Shown here one piece after another: positions 7,797 to 14,418 of a DNA stretch of 18,810 nt. A program made the translations under genes and the position numbers. The first letter of the stretch is position 1. Each line of letters begins with the position of its first letter. Source of the stretch: a bacterium (GTDB taxonomy: Bacteria > Cyanobacteriota > Vampirovibrionia > Gastranaerophilales > Gastranaerophilaceae); assembly GCA_004558955.1 (NCBI GenBank), contig SFZC01000088.1, positions 1-18,810 of the forward strand, written 5' to 3'. The notes below the pieces were generated by a model that saw nothing but the letters and a program-made list of their open reading frames with translations, made no database searches and was not told where the DNA came from.

Positions 7797-8056
7797 TAGT
7801 AACAGTTTCAGGCGTTGATAAAGTAGGTATTGTTGCCAAAGTGACGGGTGTATTGGCTGAATATGAGGTTAATATCGAGGATATCAAACAAACTCTTATG
7901 CAAGGTCATTTTGTAATGTTTATGCTTTGCGATATTGAAAAATCAAAATATTCTTTTAAAGAAATCAAAGAAGCATTAACAGAAAGTGGAAAAGATTTTG
8001 GCATGGAAATCTGGGTTCAAAAAAAAGAAATTATTGATAATATGCACAAAATTTAA
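7781..8056 (+). CDS. ACT domain protein, UPF0237 family
   Basis: The 91-residue protein is a single ACT domain of the UPF0237 type (ADQIIVTVSGVDKVGIVAKVTGVLAEYEVNIEDIKQT), a small cytoplasmic ligand-binding module related to the amino-acid-sensing ACT domains of GcvR. The DKVGIVA turn with its Gly is the usual effector-binding loop. No enzyme domain is attached. It starts within the symporter gene (16-base overlap) behind AGGAG with 8 bases of spacing, so the two are translationally coupled; this suggests it senses an amino acid carried by that transporter (inference). In many Firmicutes the UPF0237 gene directly precedes a UPF0210 gene; here that partner lies about 10 kb away at 18005. Confidence 0.9.
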   Translation: MADQIIVTVSGVDKVGIVAKVTGVLAEYEVNIEDIKQTLMQGHFVMFMLCDIEKSKYSFKEIKEALTESGKDFGMEIWVQKKEIIDNMHKI

Positions 8057-8072
8057 GTAGTTTATTTTAACG

Positions 8073-8099
8073 AGGCGGAGCCTGTGGCTCCGCCTTTTT
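8073..8099 (+). terminator. Rho-independent terminator after the ACT gene
   Basis: A perfect 10-bp GC-rich stem, AGGCGGAGCC (8073-8082) with GGCTCCGCCT (8086-8095), has a 3-base loop and runs into a T tract ending at 8099. Confidence 0.93.
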
Positions 8100-8176
8100 G
8101 GCAGACTTTAGTTACTCCTATGCTTTACCTAACAGAAATACCCTTGGAAGTGTTTTATACTATCCGATAGGGGAAT

Positions 8177-8205
8177 TTGGATATAGCCGAAGTGTATAAT
8201 ATAAT
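8177..8205 (+). promoter_or_regulatory. Promoter of a candidate small RNA
   Basis: TTGGAT (8177-8182) and a perfect TATAAT (8200-8205) are separated by 17 bases in a region with no gene. A second, overlapping TATAAT lies at 8195-8200. Transcription would start near 8212. Confidence 0.5.
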
Positions 8206-8211
8206 TTCATT

Positions 8212-8312
8212 TATCTTTTTCGTTTAATACATATATAAATTGAAATCTTTTTCATACTTCCAGCTATTCTTAAAATTTTTGAGCCATAAGTCACTTATCG
8301 GCTCATTTTTTT
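8212..8312 (+). ncRNA. Candidate intergenic small RNA, ~100 nt
   Basis: The stretch lies between a well-formed promoter and a terminator, and contains no ATG-initiated frame of note. It is A/T- and pyrimidine-rich up to the terminal hairpin. I do not recognise it as 6S, SRP or tmRNA. The inference rests only on the promoter-terminator pairing, so it is tentative. Confidence 0.35.
8281..8312 (+). terminator. Rho-independent terminator in intergenic region
   Basis: GAGCCATAAG (8281-8290) pairs with CTTAT (8294-8298) and GGCTC (8300-8304), with a single bulged C at 8299 and a TCA loop. Seven T residues follow (8306-8312). The nearest upstream gene already has its own terminator at 8073, so this one probably ends a separate transcript. 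Confidence 0.8.
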
Positions 8313-8455
8313 ATTTTTCCACCACCAAAGACTGGAATATAAAAGACACTTAAATTGATACTCTTGAGGGAGTTTCCAAAATAAATAAAAAAAAAGAGAA
8401 AGAGAAGAAATTTTGTAAGATTTTTACATAAATGTTCAGAAAGATAGTTGAGGAA

Positions 8456-8483
8456 TTGACCTGTAATAGAGGAAATTTATAAA
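8456..8483 (+). promoter_or_regulatory. Possible promoter of tRNA-Gly
   Basis: TTGACC (8456-8461) and TATAAA (8478-8483) are 16 bases apart, about 50 bases before the tRNA. An alternative extended -10 (TGA then TATATT at 8513-8518) lies closer, but without a clear -35. Confidence 0.4.
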
Positions 8484-8531
8484 ATATTAGTGAAAAGAAC
8501 AGGATTTTGTGATATATTAAAGATGTTCGAT

Positions 8532-8603
8532 GCGGGCATAGTTCAGTGGTAGAATGTCTCCTTCCCAAGGAGAAGATCGCGAGTTCGAGTCTCGTTGCCC
8601 GCT
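8532..8603 (+). tRNA. tRNA-Gly (anticodon CCC)
   Basis: A full cloverleaf can be drawn. The acceptor GCGGGCA (8532-8538) pairs with TGCCCGC (8596-8602) and is followed by the discriminator T. The D arm is GTTC/GAAT. The anticodon stem TCTCC/GGAGA encloses the loop TTCCCAA, giving anticodon CCC. The T arm is GCGAG/CTCGT with loop TTCGAGT. A U discriminator is usual for glycine. The CCA end is not encoded and must be added after transcription. It reads GGG codons. Confidence 0.96.
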
Positions 8604-8747
8604 AATATTAAAAAAAGGTCTTTTTCTTCATTCAAAAAATATTTTACAGTTGATTACTATTTAAATATAATATTTTAGCCAAGTGGGGAATGCAATCACA
8701 TATAAAATATGAAAAAATATTATTATAATACAGATAGGAGGATGAAA

Positions 8748-9464
8748 ATGAATCAAGAAATGGTTAGCTCGTTACTGAGTGGATTGATAGGTGCACTTTT
8801 AGGAGGTCTTATAACTTATCTATCTACCTGCAAAGCAAATAAAAACAATATTGAACTTGCTGAACGTAAAGAAAAAAGAGAGATACGCTCGGTTGTTTTA
8901 TCTATTGCTAATGAATTAACGTCATTACTTGAATCTTACGAAGAAGAAATGGATAATTTATATATAAATTTACCAAATAATAACTATTTGGAATGGGGAT
9001 ATACTATTACACAAGATTTTATGACAATATATAATAATAATGCAAACAAAATTGGACTTATTGAAAATGATAAAATAAGAATTCTAATTATTCAATGTTA
9101 TATTCATCTAAAAAAATATATTGAATATCTTTTAAACTATGAACAAGAATTAAAAAGTTTTAATTGTAAAAGAAACTCATTTATTGGTTATATTTACCCA
9201 CAACTTATAAATATAGAATGTGCAACAGCAAATACAACTCTTGAAATTAGTTACATAAAAGAGCAAGTATCACAAGATAATTGGGACCATTTACTAACCG
9301 GAAATTTGAATGAAATTCAAATAAGAACATTTATTAAAAGTGACAATCAGGCTATTGAAGATTTAATATATTTTTCTCAAGATTTAAAAGAAAAATATTT
9401 TGAATTAAAAAAACTCTTCAAAGAGACTATTGCTGAAATAGCAAAACATTACAATAACGTTTAA
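8748..9464 (+). CDS. Hypothetical membrane-anchored protein, very AT-rich
   Basis: I do not recognise this 238-residue protein. One N-terminal membrane helix (VSSLLSGLIGALLGGLITYL, about residues 6-25) is followed by a Lys/Glu-rich stretch (NIELAERKEKREIR) and a long, mostly helical soluble part ending in LKEKYFELKKLFKETIAEIAKH, probably coiled-coil. The topology resembles small phage- or island-borne membrane-anchored helical proteins, but no function can be assigned. I chose the ATG at 8748 because AGGAGG (8736-8741) lies 6 bases upstream; an in-frame ATG at 8709 lacks such a site. Codon use is strikingly AT-biased: bases 9001-9060 hold only 12 G/C. It sits alone between a tRNA gene and a terminator, which suggests horizontal acquisition. 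Confidence 0.75.
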   Translation: MNQEMVSSLLSGLIGALLGGLITYLSTCKANKNNIELAERKEKREIRSVVLSIANELTSLLESYEEEMDNLYINLPNNNYLEWGYTITQDFMTIYNNNANKIGLIENDKIRILIIQCYIHLKKYIEYLLNYEQELKSFNCKRNSFIGYIYPQLINIECATANTTLEISYIKEQVSQDNWDHLLTGNLNEIQIRTFIKSDNQAIEDLIYFSQDLKEKYFELKKLFKETIAEIAKHYNNV

Positions 9465-9517
9465 GTATGGATAAAATTCAATACAATTTTTATTTGTAAC
9501 ATATAAATAAGTAAAAT

Positions 9518-9558
9518 ACGACCGAACCGCATACGGTTCGGTCGTTTGAAGTTTTTTT
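9518..9558. terminator. Bidirectional terminator between 8748 gene and rpsI
   Basis: A perfect 12-bp stem, ACGACCGAACCG (9518-9529) with CGGTTCGGTCGT (9534-9545), has a CATA loop. On the plus strand a run of seven T residues follows at 9552-9558. On the minus strand the hairpin is followed by ATTTTACTTATTT. It can close both the 8748 gene and the minus-strand ribosomal operon. Confidence 0.88.
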
Positions 9559-9582
9559 GTCGATAATTCGACCAAATTTTGA

Positions 9583-9978
9583 TTAACGTTTTGAGAATTG
9601 GAATCTCTTACGAGCTCTTTTTCTACCGTATTTCTTACGTTCTTTAACACGAGGGTCTCTTGTTAACAAGCCTTCTAGTTTTAGAACATTTTTGTATTCT
9701 GCATTTGATTTAACCAATGCTCTTGAAATACCGTGTCTGATAGCACCACATTGTGATACTACACCGCCACCTACAGCCTTAACTCTTACGTCATATCTGT
9801 CTTGAGTTTCTGTCAATACTAGCGGTCTATATACTAACATTTCGATTGCAGGTCTGTTTCCGATGTAATCTGTTAATTTTTTACCGTTAACAAAAATTCT
9901 ACCTGAACCTTTTACCAATTTTACAACTGCGATAGAGGTTTTTCTACGGCCTGTTGCTTTGATTTCAGTATCTGCCAT
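9583..9978 (-). CDS. rpsI: 30S ribosomal protein S9
   Basis: S9 sits in the 30S head, and its C-terminal tail reaches the P-site tRNA. The 131-residue protein shows the family opening TGRRKTSIAVVKLVKGSG, the central RVKAVGGGVVSQCGAIRHGISRALV, and the basic tail LTRDPRVKERKKYGRKRARKRFQFSKR ending in the invariant KR. It overlaps the rplM stop by one base (TAATG), indicating translational coupling in the conserved rplM-rpsI pair. It is the last gene of the operon, followed by the terminator at 9518. Confidence 0.97.
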   Translation of the reverse strand: MADTEIKATGRRKTSIAVVKLVKGSGRIFVNGKKLTDYIGNRPAIEMLVYRPLVLTETQDRYDVRVKAVGGGVVSQCGAIRHGISRALVKSNAEYKNVLKLEGLLTRDPRVKERKKYGRKRARKRFQFSKR

Positions 9979-10415
9979 TATTTAGCCTCCTTTTCTAATA
10001 CGATTGGTTTTTGTGCAGCATGCGGATGTTCTGCTCCTGCATATACTTTCAATTTGTTGAATTGTTCTGCACCCAATGTATTATGTTGTAACATACCTCT
10101 TACAGCGTGTTCAATAACGATTCTTGGATCTTTTTCCATCAATTCTTTGAAGCTTGCTGATTTCAAGCCACCCGGATATCCGGTGTGGTGTAAGTAAATT
10201 TTATCAGTTTCTTTTTTACCTGTAACTTTCACTTTCGCTGCGTTGATAACAATTACGAAATCACCGGTATCAACGTTTGGAGTGTATTCAGGTTTGTTTT
10301 TACCTCTCAAAATGTTTGCAACTCTAACTGCCAAGCGACCCAATGTTTCGCCGTCAGCATCAATTACATACCATTTTCTTTCAACTTCTAGAGGTTTTGC
10401 TGAATATGTTTTCAT
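9978..10415 (-). CDS. rplM: 50S ribosomal protein L13
   Basis: L13 is an early-assembly protein of the 50S subunit. The 145 residues include the typical WYVIDADGETLGRLAVRVANILRGKNKPEYTPNVDTGDFVIVINA and TGKKETDKIYLHHTGYPGGLK segments, and end in the AEHPHAAQKP motif. A GGAG ribosome binding site lies 5-8 bases before the ATG. It follows truA by 22 bases and overlaps rpsI by one base. Confidence 0.97.
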   Translation of the reverse strand: MKTYSAKPLEVERKWYVIDADGETLGRLAVRVANILRGKNKPEYTPNVDTGDFVIVINAAKVKVTGKKETDKIYLHHTGYPGGLKSASFKELMEKDPRIVIEHAVRGMLQHNTLGAEQFNKLKVYAGAEHPHAAQKPIVLEKEAK

Positions 10416-10437
10416 TGCATTTCTCCGTTTATTATCT

Positions 10438-10863
10438 TTAATACATTACTTTCATCAATGTTAATCCGTACGGACTAACTGTCATTCCCGCTTTTGTGCG
10501 GTCTTTGGCTTCCAAAACCATTTTCATGTGTTCAGAGTCCAAATTGTGTCCCTCTATTTCAAGAAGGGTACCGACTATAGTTCTGACCATATTGTACAAA
10601 AACCTGTTTCCTACAATATCTATCGTCACCTTGTCGCCGACTTTTGAAACTTTCGCTTCATACAAAATACAGATTTTGCTCGGGTTAAGCGTTCCGGCAC
10701 TCTTGAAACTCGAAAAATCATGTTCACCCAGCAAGTAATTCAAAGACTTTTGCATTCTATCAACATCAGTTTTGAATTTTACTCTCATCAAATCGCCGTC
10801 AAACGCATTTTTACATCTTCGATTTATAAACTCAAATCTGTAATATCGTTTTTTTGCGGATTT
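10438..10863 (-). pseudogene. truA: tRNA pseudouridine synthase A, C-terminal part
   Basis: This is the downstream part of TruA, read through SAKKRYYRFEFINRRCKNAFDG, LLGEHDFSSFKSAG, DIVGNRFLYNMVRTIVGTLLEIEGHN and AKDRTKAGMTVSPYGLTLMKVMY. It includes the conserved NxFLYxMVRxIVG helix and a complete C-terminus. It lies in the same frame as the upstream part and is separated from it only by a TAG at 10864-10866. Compared with E. coli TruA, about 33 residues between the HFDTD strand and SAKKR are absent (the LN..LP.DI....FHARF region). The lesion is therefore an internal deletion of about 100 bases with a stop at the junction. The TTG/ATG near 10791 is unlikely to be a native start. Confidence 0.88.
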
Positions 10864-11121
10864 CTAAGCAACAATCGTTTCATCAGTATCAAAATGAACT
10901 ACCTGACCAAGAGAGTTAACTCCTTTATCTGTTCTACCGGAAAAAACTGTTTTTATCAGTCGGTTTTTATTATTTGAGGTTTTACCTCTTATCAAAGTAC
11001 TGAGTGCTTTTTCAAGTTCTCCCTGCACAGTCGGAAAATCTGATTGTATTCCGTTTTCAAATTGAATTTGACTACCTGAATAATTCTTCCCTATGTACTG
11101 AACCTGAAAGGCGTATCGCAT
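10864..11121 (-). pseudogene. truA: tRNA pseudouridine synthase A, N-terminal part
   Basis: TruA makes pseudouridine at positions 38-40 of tRNA anticodon arms. This N-terminal part starts MRYAFQVQYIGKNYSGSQIQ and contains the catalytic Asp in FSGRTDKGVNSLGQVVHFDTD. It ends at an in-frame TAG just after ETIVA. It begins 3 bases after the rplQ stop and lacks a clear ribosome binding site, so its translation probably depends on rplQ. The rplQ-truA-rplM-rpsI order is common in bacteria. With no other frame disturbance on either side, the missing block may be an assembly collapse or a genuine deletion; as written, no active enzyme would be made. Confidence 0.88.
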
Positions 11122-11124
11122 GGA

Positions 11125-11553
11125 TTACACCAACTGAATCAATGCCATTTCAGAAGCATCACCACGTCTTGGTGGCAAGTGATAGATTCTTGTGTATCCA
11201 CCATTTTTAGCAGAATATTGTTTGCCGATAATAACGAACAATTTTCTCAAAACGGTTTGTGATGCCAATTTTTTGTCTGCTTGTGGAGCATCAAATACTT
11301 CACCTGAAGTCAAGTCCATAAATTTACCTGTTTCTTTGTTGTAAATATATTTTGCTGCTTGACGAATTGAGTGAAGGTCCCCTTTTTTTGCAAGAGTGAT
11401 AATTTTTTCAGCGTATGGTTTCAATGCTTTTGCACGAGCCATAGTTGTTGTAATTTCACCGTGTACAAAAAGTTCAGTCGCTAAAGAACGCAACAAAGCC
11501 TTTCTTTGGTCTTGTGCTTTTCCAAGCGTATGTTTTTTACACATATGTCTCAT
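11125..11553 (-). CDS. rplQ: 50S ribosomal protein L17
   Basis: L17 lies near the peptide exit tunnel of the 50S subunit. The 142-residue protein opens MRHMCKKHTLGKAQDQRKALLRSLATEL, a variant of the usual MRHR.....LGR....R.A.LRNL, and continues with TTMARAKALKPYAEKIITLAKKG and the terminal GYTRIYHLPPRRGDASEMALIQLV. An AAAGGAT ribosome binding site lies upstream. It sits 50 bases downstream of rpoA, as in the classic alpha operon, and is followed at once by truA. Confidence 0.97.
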   Translation of the reverse strand: MRHMCKKHTLGKAQDQRKALLRSLATELFVHGEITTTMARAKALKPYAEKIITLAKKGDLHSIRQAAKYIYNKETGKFMDLTSGEVFDAPQADKKLASQTVLRKLFVIIGKQYSAKNGGYTRIYHLPPRRGDASEMALIQLV

Positions 11554-11603
11554 TTTTCTGTATCCTTTACTTAGTTAATTGTATTTCCTATAATTAACCG
11601 GAA

Positions 11604-12578
11604 TTAACCGATTAAATCTTCTTCCACAGGGCTTGGAGCAAGGTCTAAACCGAAGTGGTGCAATCTTTCGATAACTTCATCTGATGACTTTTTACCGAAA
11701 TTCTTGATATTTAATAAATCATGTTCTGATTTTTTCAACAATTCCGCCATAGAATTGATACTTGCTCTTTTCAAGCAATTATATGCTCTTACTGACAATT
11801 CAAGTTCTTCGATTGTCATTGTAGGAGTATCTTCAACTTCTGCTTCTTCAACTTCAGCTTCTTGCGGTGCGATAGGAGCAACTGCAGGTTGACCTGTAAT
11901 TGAAGCGATTTGCATAAAGTGTTCAATAAGTAAATTTGATGCTTGGCTCAAGGCGTTTTGAACGTCTATAGAACCGTTTGACCAAATTTCAAGAGTCAAT
12001 TTGTCGAAATCTAATGCGTCACCAACACGAGCACTTTCTACATTGTAGCTAACTTGCTTGATTGGCATGAAAGTTGCATCAATCGGCAATACATCGATTG
12101 TAGCATCTTTTGCATCTCTTGGAACATCATTTGGAACGTAACCTTTTCCTGTGTCAACGATAACGTCAGCATGGAATGAACCGCCGTCAGCAACAGTACA
12201 AATTAACCAATCAGGGTTAACAACTTTAACACCTGCAGGAAGTTGAATGTCACTTGCCAAAACCGGTCCCGGTCTGTCAACGTCAATTCTCAAGTGTTGT
12301 GATTCTTTAGAATCTGTTTTAACTACCAAACCTTTAAGGTTAAGCATAACGTCAATAACGTCTTCTAAAACACCCGGAATTGCTGTATATTCGTGAGTAA
12401 TACCTTCGATTCTTGCACTTGTAACAGCCGTTCCTTCAAGACTGGATAACAGGACTCTTCTCAAAGAGTTTCCGACTGTAGTTCCGAATCCTCTTTCCAA
12501 CGGCTCAATAACGAACTTTCCGTACTGCGAACCGTCAGAACTTGTTGTTGTATTAACACATTTAATTTTTAATTCCAT
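11604..12578 (-). CDS. rpoA: DNA-directed RNA polymerase subunit alpha
   Basis: The alpha subunit dimerises to nucleate RNA polymerase assembly, and its C-terminal domain contacts UP elements and activators. At 324 residues the length is typical. The N-terminal domain shows GKFVIEPLERGFGTTVGNSLRRVLLSSLEGTAVTSARIEG and the dimer interface. A Pro/Ala/Glu-rich linker (about residues 232-252) leads to the C-terminal domain LELSVRAYNCLKRASINSMAELL...LLNIKNFGKKSSDEVIERL, with the conserved DNA-contacting Arg and NFGKKS. AGGAG lies 9 bases before the ATG. The gene sits between rpsD and rplQ as expected. Confidence 0.98.
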   Translation of the reverse strand: MELKIKCVNTTTSSDGSQYGKFVIEPLERGFGTTVGNSLRRVLLSSLEGTAVTSARIEGITHEYTAIPGVLEDVIDVMLNLKGLVVKTDSKESQHLRIDVDRPGPVLASDIQLPAGVKVVNPDWLICTVADGGSFHADVIVDTGKGYVPNDVPRDAKDATIDVLPIDATFMPIKQVSYNVESARVGDALDFDKLTLEIWSNGSIDVQNALSQASNLLIEHFMQIASITGQPAVAPIAPQEAEVEEAEVEDTPTMTIEELELSVRAYNCLKRASINSMAELLKKSEHDLLNIKNFGKKSSDEVIERLHHFGLDLAPSPVEEDLIG

Positions 12579-12648
12579 TCTTTTATTCTCCTAGTTATAA
12601 TCTGCTTAATTGTTAGTTTTATAAGTTAATGCTTATTACTTACAATTT

Positions 12649-13251
12649 CTATTTAGAATAATATTCAATTACAAGTTGTTCCTTGATTTCAGAATCTAAT
12701 TCTTCTCTTTCCGGAATTCTGTCGAATGTAATTTTTAATGCTTCTTTATCGATTGTCATCCATGCCGGAGCACAAGCCATATCAATCATACCGATTACAT
12801 CGTTCAAATATTTTGAACTTTTTGATTTAACGGTGATTACATCGCCTGCTTTAACCAAATAAGAAGGAATATCAACTTTATTACCGTTTACAAGAACGTG
12901 ACCGTGGTTAACGATTTGTCTTGTTTGTTTACGAGTGATACCAAAGCCTGCTCTGAACAATACGTTATCCAATCTTGATTCAAGAAGTTGAAGCAAAATA
13001 GTACCGGTAACGCCTTTTCTTCTTGCAGCTTCGTTATAATATCTTACGAATTGTTTTTCACTTACCATGTAAGTCATTCTGATTTTTTGTTTTTCAGCTA
13101 AGTGAATTGCATATTCAGAAAGTTTTTTTCTAACAGCACCGTGTTGACCTGAAGCTGTTTGACGCATAGAAGTTGTTAACTTCCTATTTGACAAATCTTT
13201 AACTTTTTTATTTCTGAATAATTTATTCATTGGTCCTGTATATCTTGACAT
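12649..13251 (-). CDS. rpsD: 30S ribosomal protein S4
   Basis: S4 is a primary 16S rRNA-binding protein that nucleates the 30S body and in other bacteria represses its own synthesis. The 200-residue protein lacks the N-terminal zinc cysteines (a C-minus type), begins MSRYTGPMNKLFRNKK, and carries the S4 RNA-binding domain LLESRLDNVLFRAGFGITRKQTRQIVNHGHVLVNGNKVDIPSYLVKAGD. It ends in EQLVIEYYSK. AAAAGGAG precedes the ATG. The 122-base spacer to rpsK carries a GC-rich interleaved complementarity next to this ribosome binding site. Confidence 0.97.
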   Translation of the reverse strand: MSRYTGPMNKLFRNKKVKDLSNRKLTTSMRQTASGQHGAVRKKLSEYAIHLAEKQKIRMTYMVSEKQFVRYYNEAARRKGVTGTILLQLLESRLDNVLFRAGFGITRKQTRQIVNHGHVLVNGNKVDIPSYLVKAGDVITVKSKSSKYLNDVIGMIDMACAPAWMTIDKEALKITFDRIPEREELDSEIKEQLVIEYYSK

Positions 13252-13269
13252 TTTATAATTTCTCCTTTT

Positions 13270-13322
13270 CTTGTGCGGGGCATCTATGGTTTGCGTTTTG
13301 GACTATAAACACAAGCCCCCGC
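13270..13322 (-). promoter_or_regulatory. GC-rich interleaved complementarity in the rpsD leader
   Basis: On the transcribed strand, GCGGGG (13322-13317) can pair with CCCCGC (13280-13275), and the adjacent CTTGT (13315-13311) can pair with ACAAG (13274-13270). The arms occur in the order A-B-A'-B', so the two helices form either alternative structures or a pseudoknot. B' touches the AAAAGGAG ribosome binding site of rpsD. S4 autoregulates through leader structures in E. coli and B. subtilis, so an S4-responsive leader is a reasonable but unproven reading. Confidence 0.45.
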
Positions 13323-13373
13323 CTAAACTACATTAATTAAATTGTTTTGTATAAACTGCACTCAAGCAACTAA

Positions 13374-13760
13374 TTATACACGTCTTTTCTTAGGAGGACG
13401 GCAGCCGTTGTGAGGAATTGGAGTAACGTCTTTAATAAGAGTGATTTCCAAACCTGCAGCTTGAATAGCTCTGATAGCTGTTTCTCTGCCTGAACCCGGC
13501 CCTTTGATGTGAACTTCAACTTTTTTCATGCCTTGGTCGATTGACTTTTTAGCAACCATTTCAGCTGCTGATTGTGCTGCGAACGGAGTACCTTTTCTAG
13601 CACCTTTAAAACCTGAAGCACCTGCTGTTGCCCAAGCAATAGCATTACCTTGTGTATCAGTAGAAGTTACTATTGTATTATTGAAAGTTGATTGAATATG
13701 TACAACTCCCTGCAATACATTTTTCTTTTCTTTTTTCTTTGTTTTTTGTGGTCTTGCCAT
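13374..13760 (-). CDS. rpsK: 30S ribosomal protein S11
   Basis: S11 is a platform protein near the E site and the Shine-Dalgarno helix. I start it at 13760 (128 residues, MARPQKTKKKEKKN), the usual family length, because AAAGGA lies 7 bases upstream; a longer frame to 13832 exists but reads through a structured spacer and has no such support. Family motifs are GVVHIQSTFNNTIVTSTDTQGNAIAWATAGASGFKGARKGTPFAAQSAAE, EVHIKGPGSGRETAIRAIQAAGLEI and DVTPIPHNGCRPPKKRRV at the C-terminus. Confidence 0.96.
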   Translation of the reverse strand: MARPQKTKKKEKKNVLQGVVHIQSTFNNTIVTSTDTQGNAIAWATAGASGFKGARKGTPFAAQSAAEMVAKKSIDQGMKKVEVHIKGPGSGRETAIRAIQAAGLEITLIKDVTPIPHNGCRPPKKRRV

Positions 13761-13808
13761 TTTTTTATCCTTTATCTTTTTACTTTTTATATTTCTTTTC
13801 CCGCCTGT

Positions 13809-13928
13809 GCAATCAAAGATTGCTACGTTCATTTCACTTTCGTTTAATCAACAACGGCGGCATCGTAGGGTTGCACCCTGTGCGTATTGCTCATCGCAAT
13901 CCGATACCGGCTCACACCGGCTTACGCA
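13809..13928 (-). repeat. GC-rich multi-hairpin element between rpsM and rpsK
   Basis: Four perfect small dyads lie in a row: GCAATC/GATTGC (13809-13823, loop 3), AGGGT/ACCCT (13867-13879, loop 3), ATTGC/GCAAT (13886-13900, loop 5) and CCGG/CCGG (13907-13920). TGCGT (13881-13885) pairs with ACGCA (13924-13928) around the last two. Bases 13861-13920 hold 35 G/C of 60, far above the surrounding DNA. This could be a structured leader RNA or an inserted palindromic repeat; no second copy is seen in the window. Confidence 0.55.
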
Positions 13929-14294
13929 TTACTTTTTCTTAGAAACCGGTCCTGTTTTCTTACCACGTTGAGTTCTTGCGTTAGTTTTAGTTCTTTGACC
14001 TCTGCAAGGAAGTTTACGTTTGTGACGCATACCTCTGAAAGAACCAATTTCTTGTAAACGTTTAATGTTCATAGAAATTTCACGTCTCAAGTCACCTTCA
14101 ATGTGGTAATTAGACAATTCGTTTCTTAATTTTTTAATATCATCATCTGTTAAATCGTCTGTTCTTAAATCCGGAGAGATACCCGTTGCAGCCAAAATAT
14201 TTTTAGCTCTAGTTGGTCCTATACCGAAAATGTAAGTTAATGCTACTTCCATTCTTTTGTTACGAGGTAAATCTACCCCTACTAATCTTGCCAT
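13929..14294 (-). CDS. rpsM: 30S ribosomal protein S13
   Basis: S13 sits in the 30S head and contacts the P-site tRNA and the 50S bridge. The 121-residue protein opens MARLVGVDLPRNKRMEVALTYIFGIGPTRAKNIL and ends in RGMRHKRKLPCRGQRTKTNARTQRGKKTG, both diagnostic. AAAGGAG lies about 7 bases before the ATG. It is preceded by a 124-base spacer after rpmJ and followed by a 168-base structured spacer before rpsK, both long for this operon. Confidence 0.97.
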   Translation of the reverse strand: MARLVGVDLPRNKRMEVALTYIFGIGPTRAKNILAATGISPDLRTDDLTDDDIKKLRNELSNYHIEGDLRREISMNIKRLQEIGSFRGMRHKRKLPCRGQRTKTNARTQRGKKTGPVSKKK

Positions 14295-14355
14295 TTTTTT
14301 CTCCTTTACTTGTTGTTAGATTTTTTTGGATATGAGGCTTAAATACTTCCTCACC

Positions 14356-14390
14356 ATTGACTGATTGTGTCCGTCAATTCGACATTTGTC
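14356..14390 (-). promoter_or_regulatory. Small dyads in the rpmJ-rpsM spacer
   Basis: ATTGAC (14356-14361) pairs with GTCAAT (14373-14378) over an 11-base loop, and GACA/TGTC (14381-14390) forms a tiny neighbour. They fall in the middle of the 124-base spacer between rpmJ and rpsM and have no T tract. Their meaning is unclear. Confidence 0.25.
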
Positions 14391-14418
14391 TGTTTTCCTT
14401 CACACTTACAAGGGAAAA

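Noticed and set aside
8120..8170. 16-codon frame starting at 8120
   Set aside because: It has no ribosome binding site or promoter, and its length is expected by chance.
8350..8568. Minus-strand frame of 72 codons across the tRNA gene
   Set aside because: It overlaps the tRNA antisense and low-complexity A-rich DNA, and resembles no protein.
8532..8603. Attachment-site duplication of the tRNA-Gly 3' end
   Set aside because: I found no second copy of the tRNA 3' end within the window and no integrase gene.
13761..13832. N-terminal extension of S11 (frame open to an ATG at 13832)
   Set aside because: The extension does not match the S11 family, and the good ribosome binding site lies before the ATG at 13760.
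13688..13942. Plus-strand 84-residue frame opposite rpsM/rpsK
   Set aside because: It is antisense to ribosomal genes and to the hairpin element, and has no ribosome binding site; its codons follow the palindromes rather than a protein.
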